Assembly: GCA_034440635.1 (NCBI GenBank)
Contig: JAOTON010001047.1
Span: forward strand, 1-64,000
Reading direction: 5' to 3'
DNA from: Lepas anatifera
Lineage: Eukaryota; Arthropoda; Thecostraca; Lepadidae
DNA length: 64,000 bases
In this document: positions 43,331 through 55,336 of the stretch, piece by piece
Numbering within the stretch: the first letter of the stretch is position 1
Layout: each line of letters opens with the position of its first letter
Made by a program: the position numbers and the translations under genes
The notes under the pieces: generated by a model
Told to the model about the DNA's origin: nothing
Databases searched by the model: none
What the model saw: the letters and a program-made list of their open reading frames with translations, nothing else

Positions 43331-46300
43331 TCTCCGTGACAAGTCCCTTGATGACTTTAGTAAGACTCTGACTCCAGCAATCGTACTAGGAACAACTTGA
43401 ACAAAATTTATAAAAAACCACTGGGTATACCAGCTTTGTCAATTGAACCATAGATGGCGCTGACGGCGGAGCACTTGACGTGTAATTTCCGCGTCGAACC
43501 CTGCATATTTGAATGCTGTAAAGGACTCTGAGTACATAGTTTATCATTTCCTAGTCTCCTCGCAACCTAAACAGCAGAGAATATCCGTCTCTGTTTACAC
43601 CAGAAACGTATTTGAGATAGAAGTTCTTTAATATGGAGCCACCTACCGGCCACACCACGAACTAACATACAGTAGCCGTGCCATGGGTTAGGATGAACTA
43701 AAATGTACTAATTTTTGGATCTATCGGGAACCAGGGCATTCCCATTCGTAATTGAGAAAACTTTAAACATAGAAGAAGAATGTAGCTTTGAAATAGTTAT
43801 AACTTTGCTGAAAACGACTCGAAGTTTAGTCACGTCTAACCCGTTGGGAGTTATATGAAAGTGCTAGTCAATCGCATGCAGCGGTTTCATGACCAGTCTC
43901 TGCCACTCCAAATCCGGAACATTGTATCAGATATTTACGCTTACATACATTTGCATCTTTAAAACATAGGCAGACACCTCACATCTGAATAGCGAGCAAC
44001 ATCCACGGTCAGGGACTATACGGCGTCGGCGTCAATGTCGCGTAGCCTTCATGGCTGCGCATGGCGACGCTGTTTGGCTAAGCCAGGCTAGAATACTAGA
44101 GCTCTGATGCGAGAGCCTGATTTTTTAACTCTGGAAACTTGCACCGTTGCTGTTCCAGCCCCTGCATTAAGATATGTCTCATATTATCAGCCATTGTCAG
44201 GATCTCGGCGTATTCCAAGATTATTTTGATTTATCGTTCCACAACATTTTTTGTAACCTTCACACTGTTCACAAAAGTGGTAGCCTCCTAAAAGACTGGA
44301 TCCTCCGACCATATTTCGGGGCCGATCTGTGCAATTGGAGGAGATACCGATTATTTTGAAAAGGGTCCAGTTGTTTGATCTTATCAAGTCAGCCAAGTCG
44401 GAGTCCTCTCCAACATCAGAGAAGTTCGGGACTCCAAACTGGAACTACTCCGGGACGGGAAAAGAGAGGACCTGATCTCTCAGCCTGAACTCCAGCATGA
44501 AGTTCAGCTTTTCACTGAATAGGGAGGATATGACCTTTTCATTCGTCAAGTATTAGTTGTTCATCATGATAACCACCATGATGACCTTCATTTGGGCCTT
44601 TGAACTCGCCCCAGATTTCATTCAGCGTACGCCAACAAGCAGGATTTCGCCGAGCAGGCTTATTGAGGTTCATTCCAGGCATCACTTCCAGTAGGATGTG
44701 GTTGCTTTGCACGCTCAGCACCTTGGTCACGTACACCAATGCCTCGTCCTTCATCCCTTGCAGTATCGGTAAGCAGAGCATCAGCTTTTTGTGTGGAACA
44801 CTCGGACTAGTGTCCAGGTCTGGTTAGGTTGCCTTTACATCCTGGCATCAGGCCCCAGAGCTGCCTCAAACAGTGGACTCCAAACAGACCTTTAGACCAG
44901 CCCAAATGTGTGGTGAGGACAAGCTAACCTCTGCACTTTTCTACCTAGGTAAATATATATTATTGTGAGTGTTCTACAGGTGATCCCCGTTGTGGAAGTG
45001 GCGGTGTCTAATGTGATGGACTGGATATTATCCTAATAGAGTTGCCTCTTGGCACTCTAATTTGGTCCTGTTGGGGGGGGGGGCACTTGAAGTTCAATCC
45101 TAGACCCTCAAACTGAGCTTGCTCTTGCTGGGCTAATCGTTAAAAATGTTTCCTCCTCCTTTGGAGCTCGGCTGTTCAGCGATCATATGCATCCCGACGA
45201 TGTGTTGCACGTGTAGTTGGTGGTGTTCAAAAGGTACGGAATGTATTTCTTCTTGTGCTTGTTATTCTCTCCAGGTGCACTTTGGAGTCTTGTTGATTAT
45301 TTAGTATATGCCGTAACATTCTGTTTTCTATCCACCGGGCTGGATACTGAACATCATGGAACAACCCACATTTTTCCTCAGTTTAGATACATCTAATGGC
45401 CCAACCCTGAATGTATTCCAGGACGAGGTTTCCGACAAATCCTTGAGATCCATCAAGCCGCCTTATGTTCTGAATAACACCATATGTCGCACTAACTATG
45501 TTGCTTTTCCAGCTAACTATCCGGATTTCCGAACAAAAAGTGATCGGTCTCAGATCGCGTCGACACGAGAACGTCTATCGGTGCAGCGATTAAACAATAA
45601 TTTACCGAAGTGTTGTCAATCGCTTTACCTTAGTGACCAACCAGGCTTAAAAAAACAGTCACACGGACGCGAAGCCGATGCAGCCCACCCTCAGCCGGAC
45701 TAGGTTTCTGATAACCCTAATCGACGGCTCCCAAAACACAGTAAACACCGCCCTCGTTGTCATACCAAAAACGACAATACACTATTTTTTATCAACTTCA
45801 AACATTAGCTAGATAGCAGCGCAGCTGCTTAAAGTAAAACAAATGTCATGACGGCTTACCCATGGTAAGCAGCTGACGGCAAGCCTCGAACCCCCTTTAG
45901 GTAGTCTTCAATCGCAACTAAATCTCAACTATAGATTCATCTAGCTGAAACCGACACTTACCTGACCTTGAAGGGAAAAAAGAAAACAGCCACAACCAAT
46001 GATAATCGCGTCTTGTCGTCGAAGACTATGGTAGGAAGCAATCTGAATTAAACAAAAACTATGAAGCAGCCTATATGTTATTAGCGTATATAACTGAACA
46101 CTATATTTCAGGAGGTAATCGCAATTGGTCTAAGGTTCCTTCTGAAGACGAAAAGATTGACCTTGCTCAGATCAAAGTTCGTTTTGTTTCCTTTTAATGC
46201 TTTTGCTTTAATACTCTTAATTTTGCCACAATTTAACCGGGTTTTGGGGGTGAACCCTAGTAAAAAAGCAGAGATAAAAAACACCACGGGACGAAAGATG

Positions 46301-46600
46301 TGGCCACACGATGCTTATTTTCCTATCCAAGGATCATTCACTGAAAAGTGATTTTGAATATCAGGAGGACCAAGGTCCAATATTAATACTGAAGTTGAAT
46401 GGTTCTGTGTGAAGTTGACAGTTGAAACACCAAAACCTTGCTTATAAACTAAAAAAAATCAGGGCAAAGAAACGTTAAGGGTGGGGAGGGGAAAACACAT
46501 ACTTTTCCCGAGCTTTCTGTTCGGGGAAATGCATTTTTTGCCCCTCCCTCTGGATTTCCCTTTGGGTATATGAGTTACAAACTCTGCCATCATAAACTCG
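43331..46600. other. No recognisable gene
   Basis: Two frames are worth recording: 44539-44781 (minus, 80 residues) and 45356-45703 (plus, 115 residues, MEQPTFFLSLDTSNGP...). Neither has a domain, repeat or signal that I recognise, and both could be chance. The remainder is unassigned. Confidence 0.4.
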
Positions 46601-46605
46601 CCCTG

Positions 46606-46690
46606 CCGGTTATACGCGGCTCAGGTATAGATTACCTGCCTCCTGAACCACAGGTCCCGGGTTCAAGGCCCAGCGGGTCCTCTGAATAAG
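46606..46690 (+). mobile_element. Possible tRNA-like SINE head
   Basis: GCGGCTCAGGTATAGATTAC is followed by a box B, CCCGGGTTCAAGGCCC, at about 46656-46672. Only the T-arm half is convincing. Confidence 0.4.
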
Positions 46691-46859
46691 TATAACTGAA
46701 CATCCTCCCTCCCCAAAAAAGACTCCGAACAGGATCGTGCTGGTAGCGCAGTATAACATTGGTTATTGGGTACATCGTCAAGCCTAAACAATTATTTTTT
46801 TATTCGACTCGCCATGCCGCCATCAGCAACATATCTCCGTAGCTTCATATAACGAGTGT

Positions 46860-47712
46860 ACTAGCCCGGCACCACCTGGGGTCTTTCGTTCCCCCAACGC
46901 CGGGGGGGGCGATCGGACCCCCTTACGATCTCGGGAACCCGAAGTGATACGGAAAAAATTGACGGCACTGAGAGCGTCTTACCGTATTTTACTTTGGAAC
47001 CGGGTTTGAACCATATCCGCTGAACCGTGACGGCACAGTGGGCCAAACTGGGTCAAAGTTAGACCCTTTTAGGAAATTCATTTAAGCTCCGGAACCATTA
47101 CACCTAGAGCAAGATCAAGGACATGGATGCACTCGTCTTGACCCGAGGATTCAAATGATATACAACATGACCTTGTAAGGTCACATTATGATCTCGACCC
47201 AAGGTCAAGGTCAAATAATGACCTTTGAAGGTCCTGTTGTATATCCTTCAAATTTTTTAATCATGCTCGTCACTACGATACAAAACTTAAATATGTGCCT
47301 TTTTTCGTTCAAAAGTTATAGACACATATAATTTCGAAAACCATGACCTTCGGTGACCTCTGGTGACCTTGGTACCCACCTAACCTTAGAACTGATAACA
47401 TCGTACGGATTTTTTGTTTCAATGGATGTATGATGATATTTAGAAGCTTGATTTAGCTCTTCTAGAAACCGAGTTAGGCCTTGGTTTTGTCAGTCGCATT
47501 TTATAGGAACAGAATCACCTTACATGGGCTTAGAAATGACGTCATAACTCGTTGACCTGACCTGACCTAGTGCCAATTTTTGGTCACAAGCTATAAAATT
47601 GATCATCCTAAAAGCATGCAAAGCGACGCGCATCACATTAAAATCGGCTCGGAGCCATTCACGGAAAACTAAGGGATGGGGTCTAATATGACCCCGTAGG
47701 CGGCGAAGGGTT
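46860..47712. mobile_element. Old TTAA-type element (O)
   Basis: It has the shared architecture: a GC-rich end (GGGGGGGGCGATCGGACCCC), then a CTTACGATCTCGGGAACC block comparable to AGATCTCGAGAACC in T1. The centre is dense in GGTCA/TGACC (47160-47240, 47340-47380, 47550-47570), and the other GC-rich end is CCCCGTAGGCGGCGAAGG. Both TTAA flanks have decayed. Confidence 0.6.
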
Positions 47713-48645
47713 CAGAAACGGTCGAATTAGTCGTAATAAAGTAGCTCGCGCAGGCTGAATTTTTTTGGGCCAAATTTTCTGAATACGTCATTTTCTTATG
47801 GGCATGCGCAAAATAAAATGATACTATCATTTGCATTCTCGACAAAAGTTCCCCGATGACACAGTCTAGTGTGTACGTCATATACATCGATATGCAGTGC
47901 ATCAGTAAAGTCGTCTAGAAATGTTGACTTTGAGATCAATTTTAAGGCATTTGCGGGCCGAATTCGCAGAAATGAGAATATGACTTCTGATACAACTTTT
48001 TGTGTGACCTTTTGATCTAGCCAATAAAAATTTTCGCGTATCTCCCTTTAAAACAAACTCACTTCTTTCTCCGGAGCAACTAGAATCATATTTCTGTAAC
48101 CAGAAGGTCATAAACATCCCAAGCTTCACGGTAGTATACGTTTGTTATAGATGGCGAGGTGTAAGCTCCTGTTATTAACGTTTTAGATCACGCTATTATT
48201 TCTGGTCAGATACCCGTATTTAGCGAGCCAGAATCAATTTCAAGTTTCAGCTCCTGTGAAACCAATATGGTCTGCTAGAGGAAGAAAATAATGATGGTTT
48301 TCCGGGTTCCAAAAAATTCCAAACGCATCGCATACATTTTATATCAATTCTAGACAGTCATTTTTGGCATTTTCGTCCCGTTTTTAGGCCCGCTGCATCA
48401 CTGCTGGTGGACTTAGAAGCCCAAAGGGCACTCAGTGTTGTCTATCGAGGGCCCGGCTGAGAAAAGAGAGCCCTGTTGGCAGTATAGAGTCTTACGAAGA
48501 ACAGGCAGTCGTACTGGTTCAAAGGGGCGATAGTTGCGGCTATCTATTGCCTACTATCTGTGATGTTATTCACTATCTTGGCGATGTCTTGGCCTGGTCG
48601 TGGTGGCGCTAGTTACCGCCTGTGCCAGCGCCACCTGCGACTGCG
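47713..48645. other. No recognisable gene
   Basis: No motif-bearing frame or repeat recognised. Confidence 0.4.
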
Positions 48646-48760
48646 GATGGCTGTTGGAGAATAGGTGACGCTGGTTGTGAATGTGCTAACCTGCAGTGAT
48701 GGCTGTTGGAGAATAGGTGACGCTGGTTGTGAATGTGCTAACCTGCAGTGATGGCTGGTG
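48646..48760. repeat. 52-bp tandem duplication
   Basis: A unit starting GATGGCTGTTGGAGAATAGG occurs at 48646 and 48698 as two copies without visible differences, followed by the start of a third (GATGGCTGGTGG). Confidence 0.92.
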
Positions 48761-49025
48761 GCCCGGGCCAATTCCTGGCGGTTTATTTAACCGTGCAAAA
48801 CCAGCGTAACTTCTGAGACTTAATGCTTGTGACTGAGACTCCGATGGTTATGTAACACTCTGACATGCTAATAGTGTTGTACATGCAAGATGACACTGGT
48901 CTGTAATGAAAATATCCGTTCCATTCTCTGCGTTATCTTTTCGCCATTCGTGCGGCTTCTTATTTACATGGGGTAAAAAATGGAATATATTTCATGGGGG
49001 CCGGGGTTTAATTTTTAACATGGGG

Positions 49026-49228
49026 GCCGGGGTGCCCTAGTGGCTTAGTTGCCAGTCTTTCAGATCGGATAGCATGGATTAACGTGGGTTCAATCCCCAC
49101 GGCGGGAAACCACCTTCCGTGTCCGATCTGACCCGGTGGAGAGGATCCTTAAACACCCACGCCAATACTCCCTGTAATTGGGGAAAGTGTGCCCGTTGGG
49201 GGTGGCTCTAAAAAAAATTTAAAAAATG
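49026..49228 (+). mobile_element. tRNA-derived SINE with A-rich tail
   Basis: The head GCCGGGGTGCCCTAGTGGCT is followed by a complete T-arm-like box B, CGTGGGTTCAATCCCCACG (49083-49101), then a body of about 100 bp and an A-rich tail, TAAAAAAAATTTAAAAAATG. It is the clearest SINE in the window. The flank just upstream repeats CATGGGGGCCGGGG (48991 region). Confidence 0.7.
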
Positions 49229-49309
49229 TTTTACCCTGTTGTACTGATTGCTATCAATGCAGCTCAGCCGTAGCTCGTGTGCTTATTTATATGTTTCAGC
49301 ATTTCTTAA

Positions 49310-50586
49310 CCCTCGCCCCCACCGGGGCCATCGATGTTCCCTAAAGTTTTTACAGAATACCAGAAAAATGACGAGGCGCAGCACCACGGTTGAAGGATCT
49401 GTCTGACCGCATCATTTTCCCACCATCCCTGAAATTTTTACCCCGAGATACACTAGGTCGGGTCACCAGACGAGGTCAGCCAATGTCACCTCACTTCAAC
49501 TTTTGAGCTCTTCCATAGCTACATTTCTAAAGCTATCGATTTGAAACTTTCTACGCTGCATGACCCTTCTAGGGTCTAAAAACTGCATATCGGAGATTTT
49601 TTTCAATTTGATGACCTGAGGTCAAGTCACGAGGCAACATCTCCCATGGAAAAAGCATGAGGAAAAGCTGTCTTATGATCTAAAAGTTACAAAAATGATT
49701 GCAAGTGCTCAGATTTCTAAAAAAAAAACATTGTTAGCCACCCATGAACGGATTCCAGGAGCGATATTTTCCCTTTAACCTGTCTGAGGTCATCACATGT
49801 CCCCAGGGGTCTAAAACATTATTTTTACCATAACTTTTGACTTAATCAAGCTAGAGCGCTGAATTAAACGTCATCGTGTCTGTCTTGTCGCTGGCTTTCA
49901 TTTCATATACGACAAGGTCACTTTCGGACCTTTTGTGACCTGAGGTCATGTTGGGTCAAGAGAGGGCCCTCTGGAGGTGAAACCACTGGCGGGAGGTCAG
50001 TATGTTCTGCATAGCGGAGAAAGCTCTGACATTTTTATATCCAATGTACTTTATCCGACCTCAATAGCTCTAATGGCATGATAACTATGCCTAGGTTTCT
50101 TAACTCTTGCCCTGGTGGGTGAGAGGGGGTGTTTAAACACCCCCTCCGGTTTTTCCGGCATCACGAGAAAACGGCGGCGCCTCGCGCTGCCGTACTTAGC
50201 ACACCATATTCGTGATAAATCCCTCAACTTTTCCATTATTTTAAGGTTATGCCATCTCAGGTCAGGTCACCAGTGCAGGTCGTGACCTCACTTCCAAAAA
50301 TGTTTACGAAATGGGTGTATCTAGCGTATTTAAACTTATACCAAAATGATGGGCCCACCGAATGCTACAAAATGTATTCCAGGATTTTTCATATCGATGA
50401 CCAAGGGTCAGGTACGGATCATGACCTCTATATTGGAAATACATAGGAAAACAGGAATTGGGTTTCATTTATGTAAAAACAGCTGTGAATTCCTTAATAT
50501 TATCTAAATCATATTAACCTAGGCCCCTTTCTAGGTTCATGCTGCAATGTTTTACCTGTGACATTTGAGAGGTCATCTGGGGCTAC
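49310..50586. mobile_element. TTAA-type element T2-K with nested L
   Basis: Left TTAA at 49306-49309, then CCCTCGCCCCCACCGGGG, matching the inverted right end of J. About 790 bp follow J in reverse order, without Q. At 50100-50103 a TTAA is followed by another element end (CTCTTGCCCTGGTGGGTGAG), the start of L. Relatives M (57604) and J (30909) read straight through TTTCTTAAGCATTGC or its complement here. Confidence 0.82.
50104..50586. mobile_element. TTAA-type element L, nested in K and itself interrupted
   Basis: A GC-rich end with TTTAAACACCCCCTCCGG, a GGCGGCGCCTCGCGCTGCCG hairpin block and the AGGTCA-rich section match L2 at 58079. At 50587-50590 another TTAA is followed by CACTCCCGCTGGAGGGGTCT, a further element end. 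L2 is uninterrupted here (GGGACTACTTAAACAGG, about 58548). Confidence 0.78.
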
Positions 50587-50590
50587 TTAA

Positions 50591-51066
50591 CACTCCCGCT
50601 GGAGGGGTCTCGGAGGCCCCCACCTATTTTTAGGGTGGCCGGAGAACCGCTCGTTGCCAAAAAATGATAATCGGCCACATTTGAGATAATTTAACAGCGC
50701 GTCGATTGCTGAAAAAAAATTTCGAAAATCGGTAGAATTTTTCTTAACTTATAGGCTTTCAAAATCAGACCTGTATTTTGAGATCGCCACAATCGCACGC
50801 TCGGACCAGTTCGCTTGCATTGGAGACCGAGATGTGATGTCATAACGCCATGTAACTGCGATGATATCTCAAGGTCACATCACATGTATGTCAAGGTCAA
50901 AGTTCGCAGGTCAAGGTCATATCACAATTTTAAAGGTCATCTACCCCATTGCTTCCGGTCAAATGGCATTATCCGGCCTGACGTGTATTATGCTATGACG
51001 TCACAGTTAAGGTACCTAAATGTAAAGGTCAAGTTCAAAGGTCATTGGTAAACCGGTGAATGCCGT
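50591..51066. mobile_element. TTAA-type element P, left end and AGGTCA-rich body
   Basis: Begins after TTAA with CACTCCCGCTGGAGGGGTC and continues with a GC-rich block and an array of AAGGTCA units (50868-50940, 51028-51046). The right end is not found before the Gypsy sequence begins. Confidence 0.6.
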
Positions 51067-51693
51067 TTGAAATCTTATCGCTGCCGCCTCTGTCAGAGGG
51101 TGGGACATTTAGCGAGAAAATGTCAGAAAATAGTACCCCGGTCAAGTGTTCATCATCAGGATCAGGACACATCACGGAGCTGTTCCCAGTCAAACGTTGA
51201 AGCAGACATAAATTTTGAAAATATGTCCGACGCCAACCAGCCTGTGTACATCGTCAACCGTGGGAAGGTCAGTCCACCACCTATTTGGTGTCCCATGCAG
51301 ATAAGCGGTGTCAATGTAAACCTGGAACTGGACACCGGAGCTGGTGTCAGCTTGATTGACGAGGTTACATATCAACGAATGCGTGACCGTCCTAGGCTGA
51401 ATCCCAGCCCAGTAAAATTGAAATCGTACACAGAAGAAACAATCCCTGTACTGGGCGAGTTCTTAACGGATGTGACTTACAAGGACCAAACTTACAGGCA
51501 GCTGCCAATTATCGTCGTGAAGTGTTCGGCCCCGTGTCTACTGGGTCGCAACTGGCTGGAGCGGATGAAGATCTGCTGGTCTGAGGTGCACGCTCTGCGC
51601 TCTTCGCCCATGGACCGGTTAAAACGCAAGTATGGCAGCGTGCGTGTTCAGTGCAGAACTCGGGCTGTTGAAAGATGTAAAAGTGAAACTTGA
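51067..51693 (+). pseudogene. Gypsy gag C-terminus and protease
   Basis: The open frame begins in mid-gag, so the start shown is only the first base of the open stretch. CRLCQRVGHLARKC is a CCHC zinc knuckle (C-x2-C-x4-H-x4-C) that binds genomic RNA. LELDTGAGVSLI is the aspartic protease active site, with CLLGRNWL as the flap-distal motif. The matrix and capsid parts of gag and the 5' LTR are missing: upstream is TTAA-element DNA. The reverse transcriptase follows in the next frame with a 60-bp overlap of open frames, which may be the original frameshift or decay. Confidence 0.9.
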
Positions 51694-52200
51694 TGTCGAT
51701 AGCAGTGTCGTGCCTAAGTTTTATAAGGCTCGCTCACTGCCATTTGCTTTCAAAGAAAAGGTGGAAAAACAATTAGACTCCGATATTGCTAACGGAGTTT
51801 TGGTTCCCGTTCGAGACTCTGAATGGGCGGCTCCTGTCGTGCCTGTTGTTCAGCCGGATGGACGCATCCGAGTGTGCGCGAATGTTAAACTTACGGCTAA
51901 TCGCGCTTGCATGTTGGACCGGTATCCGCTTCCGAAAACGGAAGAAATGCTAGCGAAAATTGGCTCAAAGGCCATATGGTCCAAGATCGATCTCGCTCAG
52001 GCATATAATCAAGTTTCGGTGCATCCCCGGTCGAGATCTATCTTAACGATTAGACTCCTACAATATACTCGGCTCCCGTATGGAATTTCCTGTGCCGTTG
52101 GGGTGTTTCGAGAGATTGAGCGCGTTCTAAGCGGAATTAATGATTCGGTCGTCTGCATAGATGATGTGCTCCTAGGAAGTAACACAGAAGTAACACAGAG
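51632..52200 (+). pseudogene. Gypsy reverse transcriptase
   Basis: This is the palm and fingers of a Ty3/Gypsy RT. Visible are ANGVLVPVRDSEWAAPVV, RVCANVKLTANRA, the catalytic-motif block SKIDLAQAYNQV, RLPYGISCAVGVF, and VCIDDVLLGS at the position of the usual YxDD. After this the frame is lost at 52171-52196, where the 11-bp AAGTAACACAG is present twice in tandem. The continuation (thumb, CQLF...YLGHLI) lies in the following frame up to the RNase H. The Y-to-C change in the YxDD box and the duplication both argue for an inactive copy. Confidence 0.92.
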
Positions 52201-54250
52201 GAGGAGCATTGGACACTACTGGAGGAAGTCTTCGGGCGCCTGGAAGCAGGAGGTCTACGAGTTCGTGGGAGTAAATGCCAGCTCTTCACGGACAACATTG
52301 AGTATCTGGGACACCTCATCAACAAGCAGGGAGTCCAGCCCACGCCTGCCAAGGTAAAGGATATCGTAAACGTTCCGACACCTGTCAATCAGGCCGAGCT
52401 GAAGGCTTTTGTTGGGCTAATAACTTACTACTCGCGTTTCATTGCTCAAAGAGCGGATATTATGGCCCCATTCTATGAACTTTTGCAGCGCGATGCCAAG
52501 TGGGGGTCGAACCGAGAAAGAAGTTTTCGCTCAGTCAAGAAATCGCTGTCAGATTCTGCAATGCTCATGCATTTTGACCCCAGCAAACAACTCGTACTTA
52601 CTTGTGATGCGTCAAGCAAGGGCATATCTGCCGTTCTGGCCCTTATAGATGGAAATGGAGAGGAGAGACCTATTTCGTTCGCCTCGAGAAGACTTTCTCC
52701 GTCGGAAGTAAAGTATAGCCAAATTGAAATGGAGGCCTTAGCCGTGATTTTGGGGGTAACGCGTCACCATCAATATTTATGTGGAGTTGCTAAACCTTTT
52801 TTGCTCGTCACCGATCACAAACCTCTGATCAAATTATTCGGAGAACACGAATCGCTTCCTGAGATGGCCTCAGCCAGGATACGTCGTTGGGCGCTAAAAT
52901 TGTCTAACTACAACTACAGTATTCAATTCAGGAGTACCAAAGACATAGCAAACGCAGACGCTTTGAGTCGCCTACCTTGTCCCGATGAAGCTGTTCCTCA
53001 ACAAGAGGAGCTAGTTCTCCTTTCAGATGAGTGCTATCTCAACGCTGAAGCTACTGCAAGGCAGACTCACAGGGATCGGGTTTTATCTCAGGTGCTGCGC
53101 CTGGTACAGCACGGTGGCTGGCCGGACCCCGCACCTGATTGGCTGAAGCCGTATTTGTTGAAACGTGATGAACTGTCACAAACCGCCGGCGTGTTATTGT
53201 GGGGTCATCGCGTCATAATTCCTGCTGTTGCCAGGGGTCAGGTTCTACGAGAGCTGCATGTCGGTCATCCCGGCATTGTCAAAACGAAGGCGCTGGCGAG
53301 AAGTATTGTTTGGTGGCCTGAAATCGACAGCGACATCGAGGCTGTAGTCAGGAGCTGCACACCATGCCAGGAGAGTAGGAGTGCTCCGCCGAACTGTGAG
53401 TTACACCCGTGGCCTTGGCCTGGGAAACCTTGGTCTCGTGTTCACGCAGATTTTGCGGAGCCTGTCAAGGGAAAGTATGTTCTTGTGGTGGTTGACAGTC
53501 ATTCAAAATGGATAGAGGCTGAAGTAGTCAGCAGTACAGCAGCACAGCCAACAATGGCGAAACTACGCACTATGTTTGCAAGATGGGGGATTCCAGATTT
53601 GTTTTGCTCTGACAACCAGTCTACGTTCACATGCATCGAGTTTCAAGCTTTTTTGACAGAAAATGGAATAGGACATCGCACCATAGAGCCTCGACACAGC
53701 AGAGGGAACGGACCAGCTGAACGAGCCGTAAAAGAAGTTAAACTTGCGCTTCAAAGGGAGGAGACGCAGGGGCTACCATGGGAACAGCGTCTCTCCCAAT
53801 GGCTATTAAGACAAAGGACGACGCCGCACTCTGTGACCTCAGTAACGCCAGCCGAACTCATGACAGGTCGGAAGCTGACAACGCGTTTGGACCTTTTGTA
53901 TCCGGACCTACGTAACACCGTGCCTGCTAAGCAGGAGCGTCAGCGGCGCGACTTTAACCGGTCCGCCATTGTACGTCAGTTTGTGATTGGTGACCTCGTT
54001 TTTGCCAGGAACTACAGTACCGGTCCACAGTGGCTGCCCGGTTTTGTTGTTGCTGTGGATGGACCTGTGTCTTACGTTGTCCGTCTATGTGACGGTAGGA
54101 TCTGGCGTCGACACACAGACCAGCTGAGGGTCAGGGCTGCGGACGACTGCACACCGCTGCCTCACTCCACATGGCACCCCTCCGCCGCACAGTGGGCCGG
54201 CGGGCGCTCAAAAGCGCTTAAAATTATTTACTGTCGAACTATTGAGGCTA
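52201..54250 (+). pseudogene. Gypsy RT thumb, RNase H and integrase
   Basis: Continuous frame from the RT connection (KAFVGLITYYSRFIAQRAD) through RNase H (LTCDASSKGISAVL, SQIEMEALAVI, LLVTDHKPLIKLF, ADALSRLP). The integrase follows: an HHCC zinc module (HVGHPGIVKTKALA...CTPCQ) and a catalytic core with HADFA, CSDNQSTFTCIEF and PAERAVKEVK, i.e. D, D and E with 35 residues between the last two. A GPY/F-like C-terminal segment ends DGRIWRRHTDQLRV. There is no chromodomain. At 54190 the gene is interrupted by a 2.2-kb element, so the residues after PLPHSTWHPSAA are not Gypsy. Confidence 0.95.
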
Positions 54251-54460
54251 CATCAACAATATTTCATATCTAGGGTTTTTAGATGCCCCCGAGCAGTTTT
54301 CGAGGTTGTTATTGCTGTATCTGCAGCCCATACCCAGATATTTGGCATAATATTACTAGGATAATATACATAGTAATATACCCCTCCGGATAACAATTTT
54401 CCCTTTGTCTTCGGGATGTCGTTGTATGGAGGATATATGTCGGCATTCTGAAATTCTGAC

Positions 54461-54729
54461 CATGGGCGTAGCCAAGGGGGGCAGGGACAGCCACCTCCCC
54501 CTGAGGGCCCCCTGAGGACACGGGTCGCGCGAAGCGCGGCTCGCCCGCACAAAGCTCTGTGGCCAAATATGAAATTTCATACCAGGCAGGGCCCTCTTAA
54601 GCCCCTCTTCAGCACTCTATTCTGTAACAAGCAGAACCCTTTTTACCCATCAGGGCTCTTTTGGCGCTGTCGCAGTGGCCTTTTTCGGGGCGCCGCCCCC
54701 CCCTGAGCGAAATCCTGGCTACGCCCCTG
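54461..54729. mobile_element. 269-bp hAT-type MITE, 8-bp TSD
   Basis: The ends are CATGGGCGTAGCCAAGG and, inverted, CAGGGGCGTAGCCAGGATTT. It is flanked by ATTCTGAC at 54453-54460 and 54730-54737. The duplication fits the hAT target preference (T at position 2, A at position 7). The ends are of the same kind as those of the 7554-10983 element. The centre contains a GCGCGAAGCGCGGC hairpin. Confidence 0.9.
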
Positions 54730-54865
54730 ATTCTGACTCTTGGCCGACTCTCTGGTAAACTGCCAGGTTTGCTTTGTATGCTGCCCTTTAATGAACACAG
54801 CAAGCGCTTCTTCGCCTGTGTATCATATTGGGGTATTTGCTGGTTTTCTTAGCATTTTTCTTACC

Positions 54866-55336
54866 TTAGTAGGTCTTGTGGGAGTCACGGTCACGTCTTT
54901 GAGAAAACCAGAAAGGCCCTTGCGCTTTGGAGCGTGTGACATTCAAAAGCTCTGCAGAGGAGTAACCAGCCTTGAAAGCGGAGGTTCGAGGACGTTTGGA
55001 GCTTCCAGAAAGTGTTCCACATAAACCCACAGGCCGACAAGGACCCCGGCTTGTAGATGACTGGTCAAGGTCAACAGACTCCAATACCCTCGGTGAATCT
55101 GCTGCGATGGAACACTCATTCAGCCACTGTTCCTCTTTCTCCAAGAAGCGGCTTAGGGTCCTGTGACTTGCTTGCCATTTCCGCTTCAGCCTTGCAATAA
55201 AATTGTAATTTCCGACCGCACGTGTCTCTTTTATGCTCACTGAATCCGCGCTGTAATGTGTCCTTAACATATGACACTTCGTCATCCGCTGCCACTCTGT
55301 TAATACCAATATTGCCACGCACAAAGTTAAACGCAT
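54866..55336 (-). CDS. Hypothetical 156-residue frame inside the 54190-56363 element
   Basis: Intact frame with a basic region, RLKRKWQASHRTLSRFLEKE, and CRPVGLCGTLSGSSKRPRTS. The latter faintly recalls a GRP...SSxRSKRRKT segment that I associate with proteins of arthropod mobile elements. It overlaps another open frame (55116-55391). It could be the N-terminal part of the element's own protein. There is no catalytic motif. Confidence 0.3.
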   Translation of the reverse strand: MRLTLCVAILVLTEWQRMTKCHMLRTHYSADSVSIKETRAVGNYNFIARLKRKWQASHRTLSRFLEKEEQWLNECSIAADSPRVLESVDLDQSSTSRGPCRPVGLCGTLSGSSKRPRTSAFKAGYSSAELLNVTRSKAQGPFWFSQRRDRDSHKTY

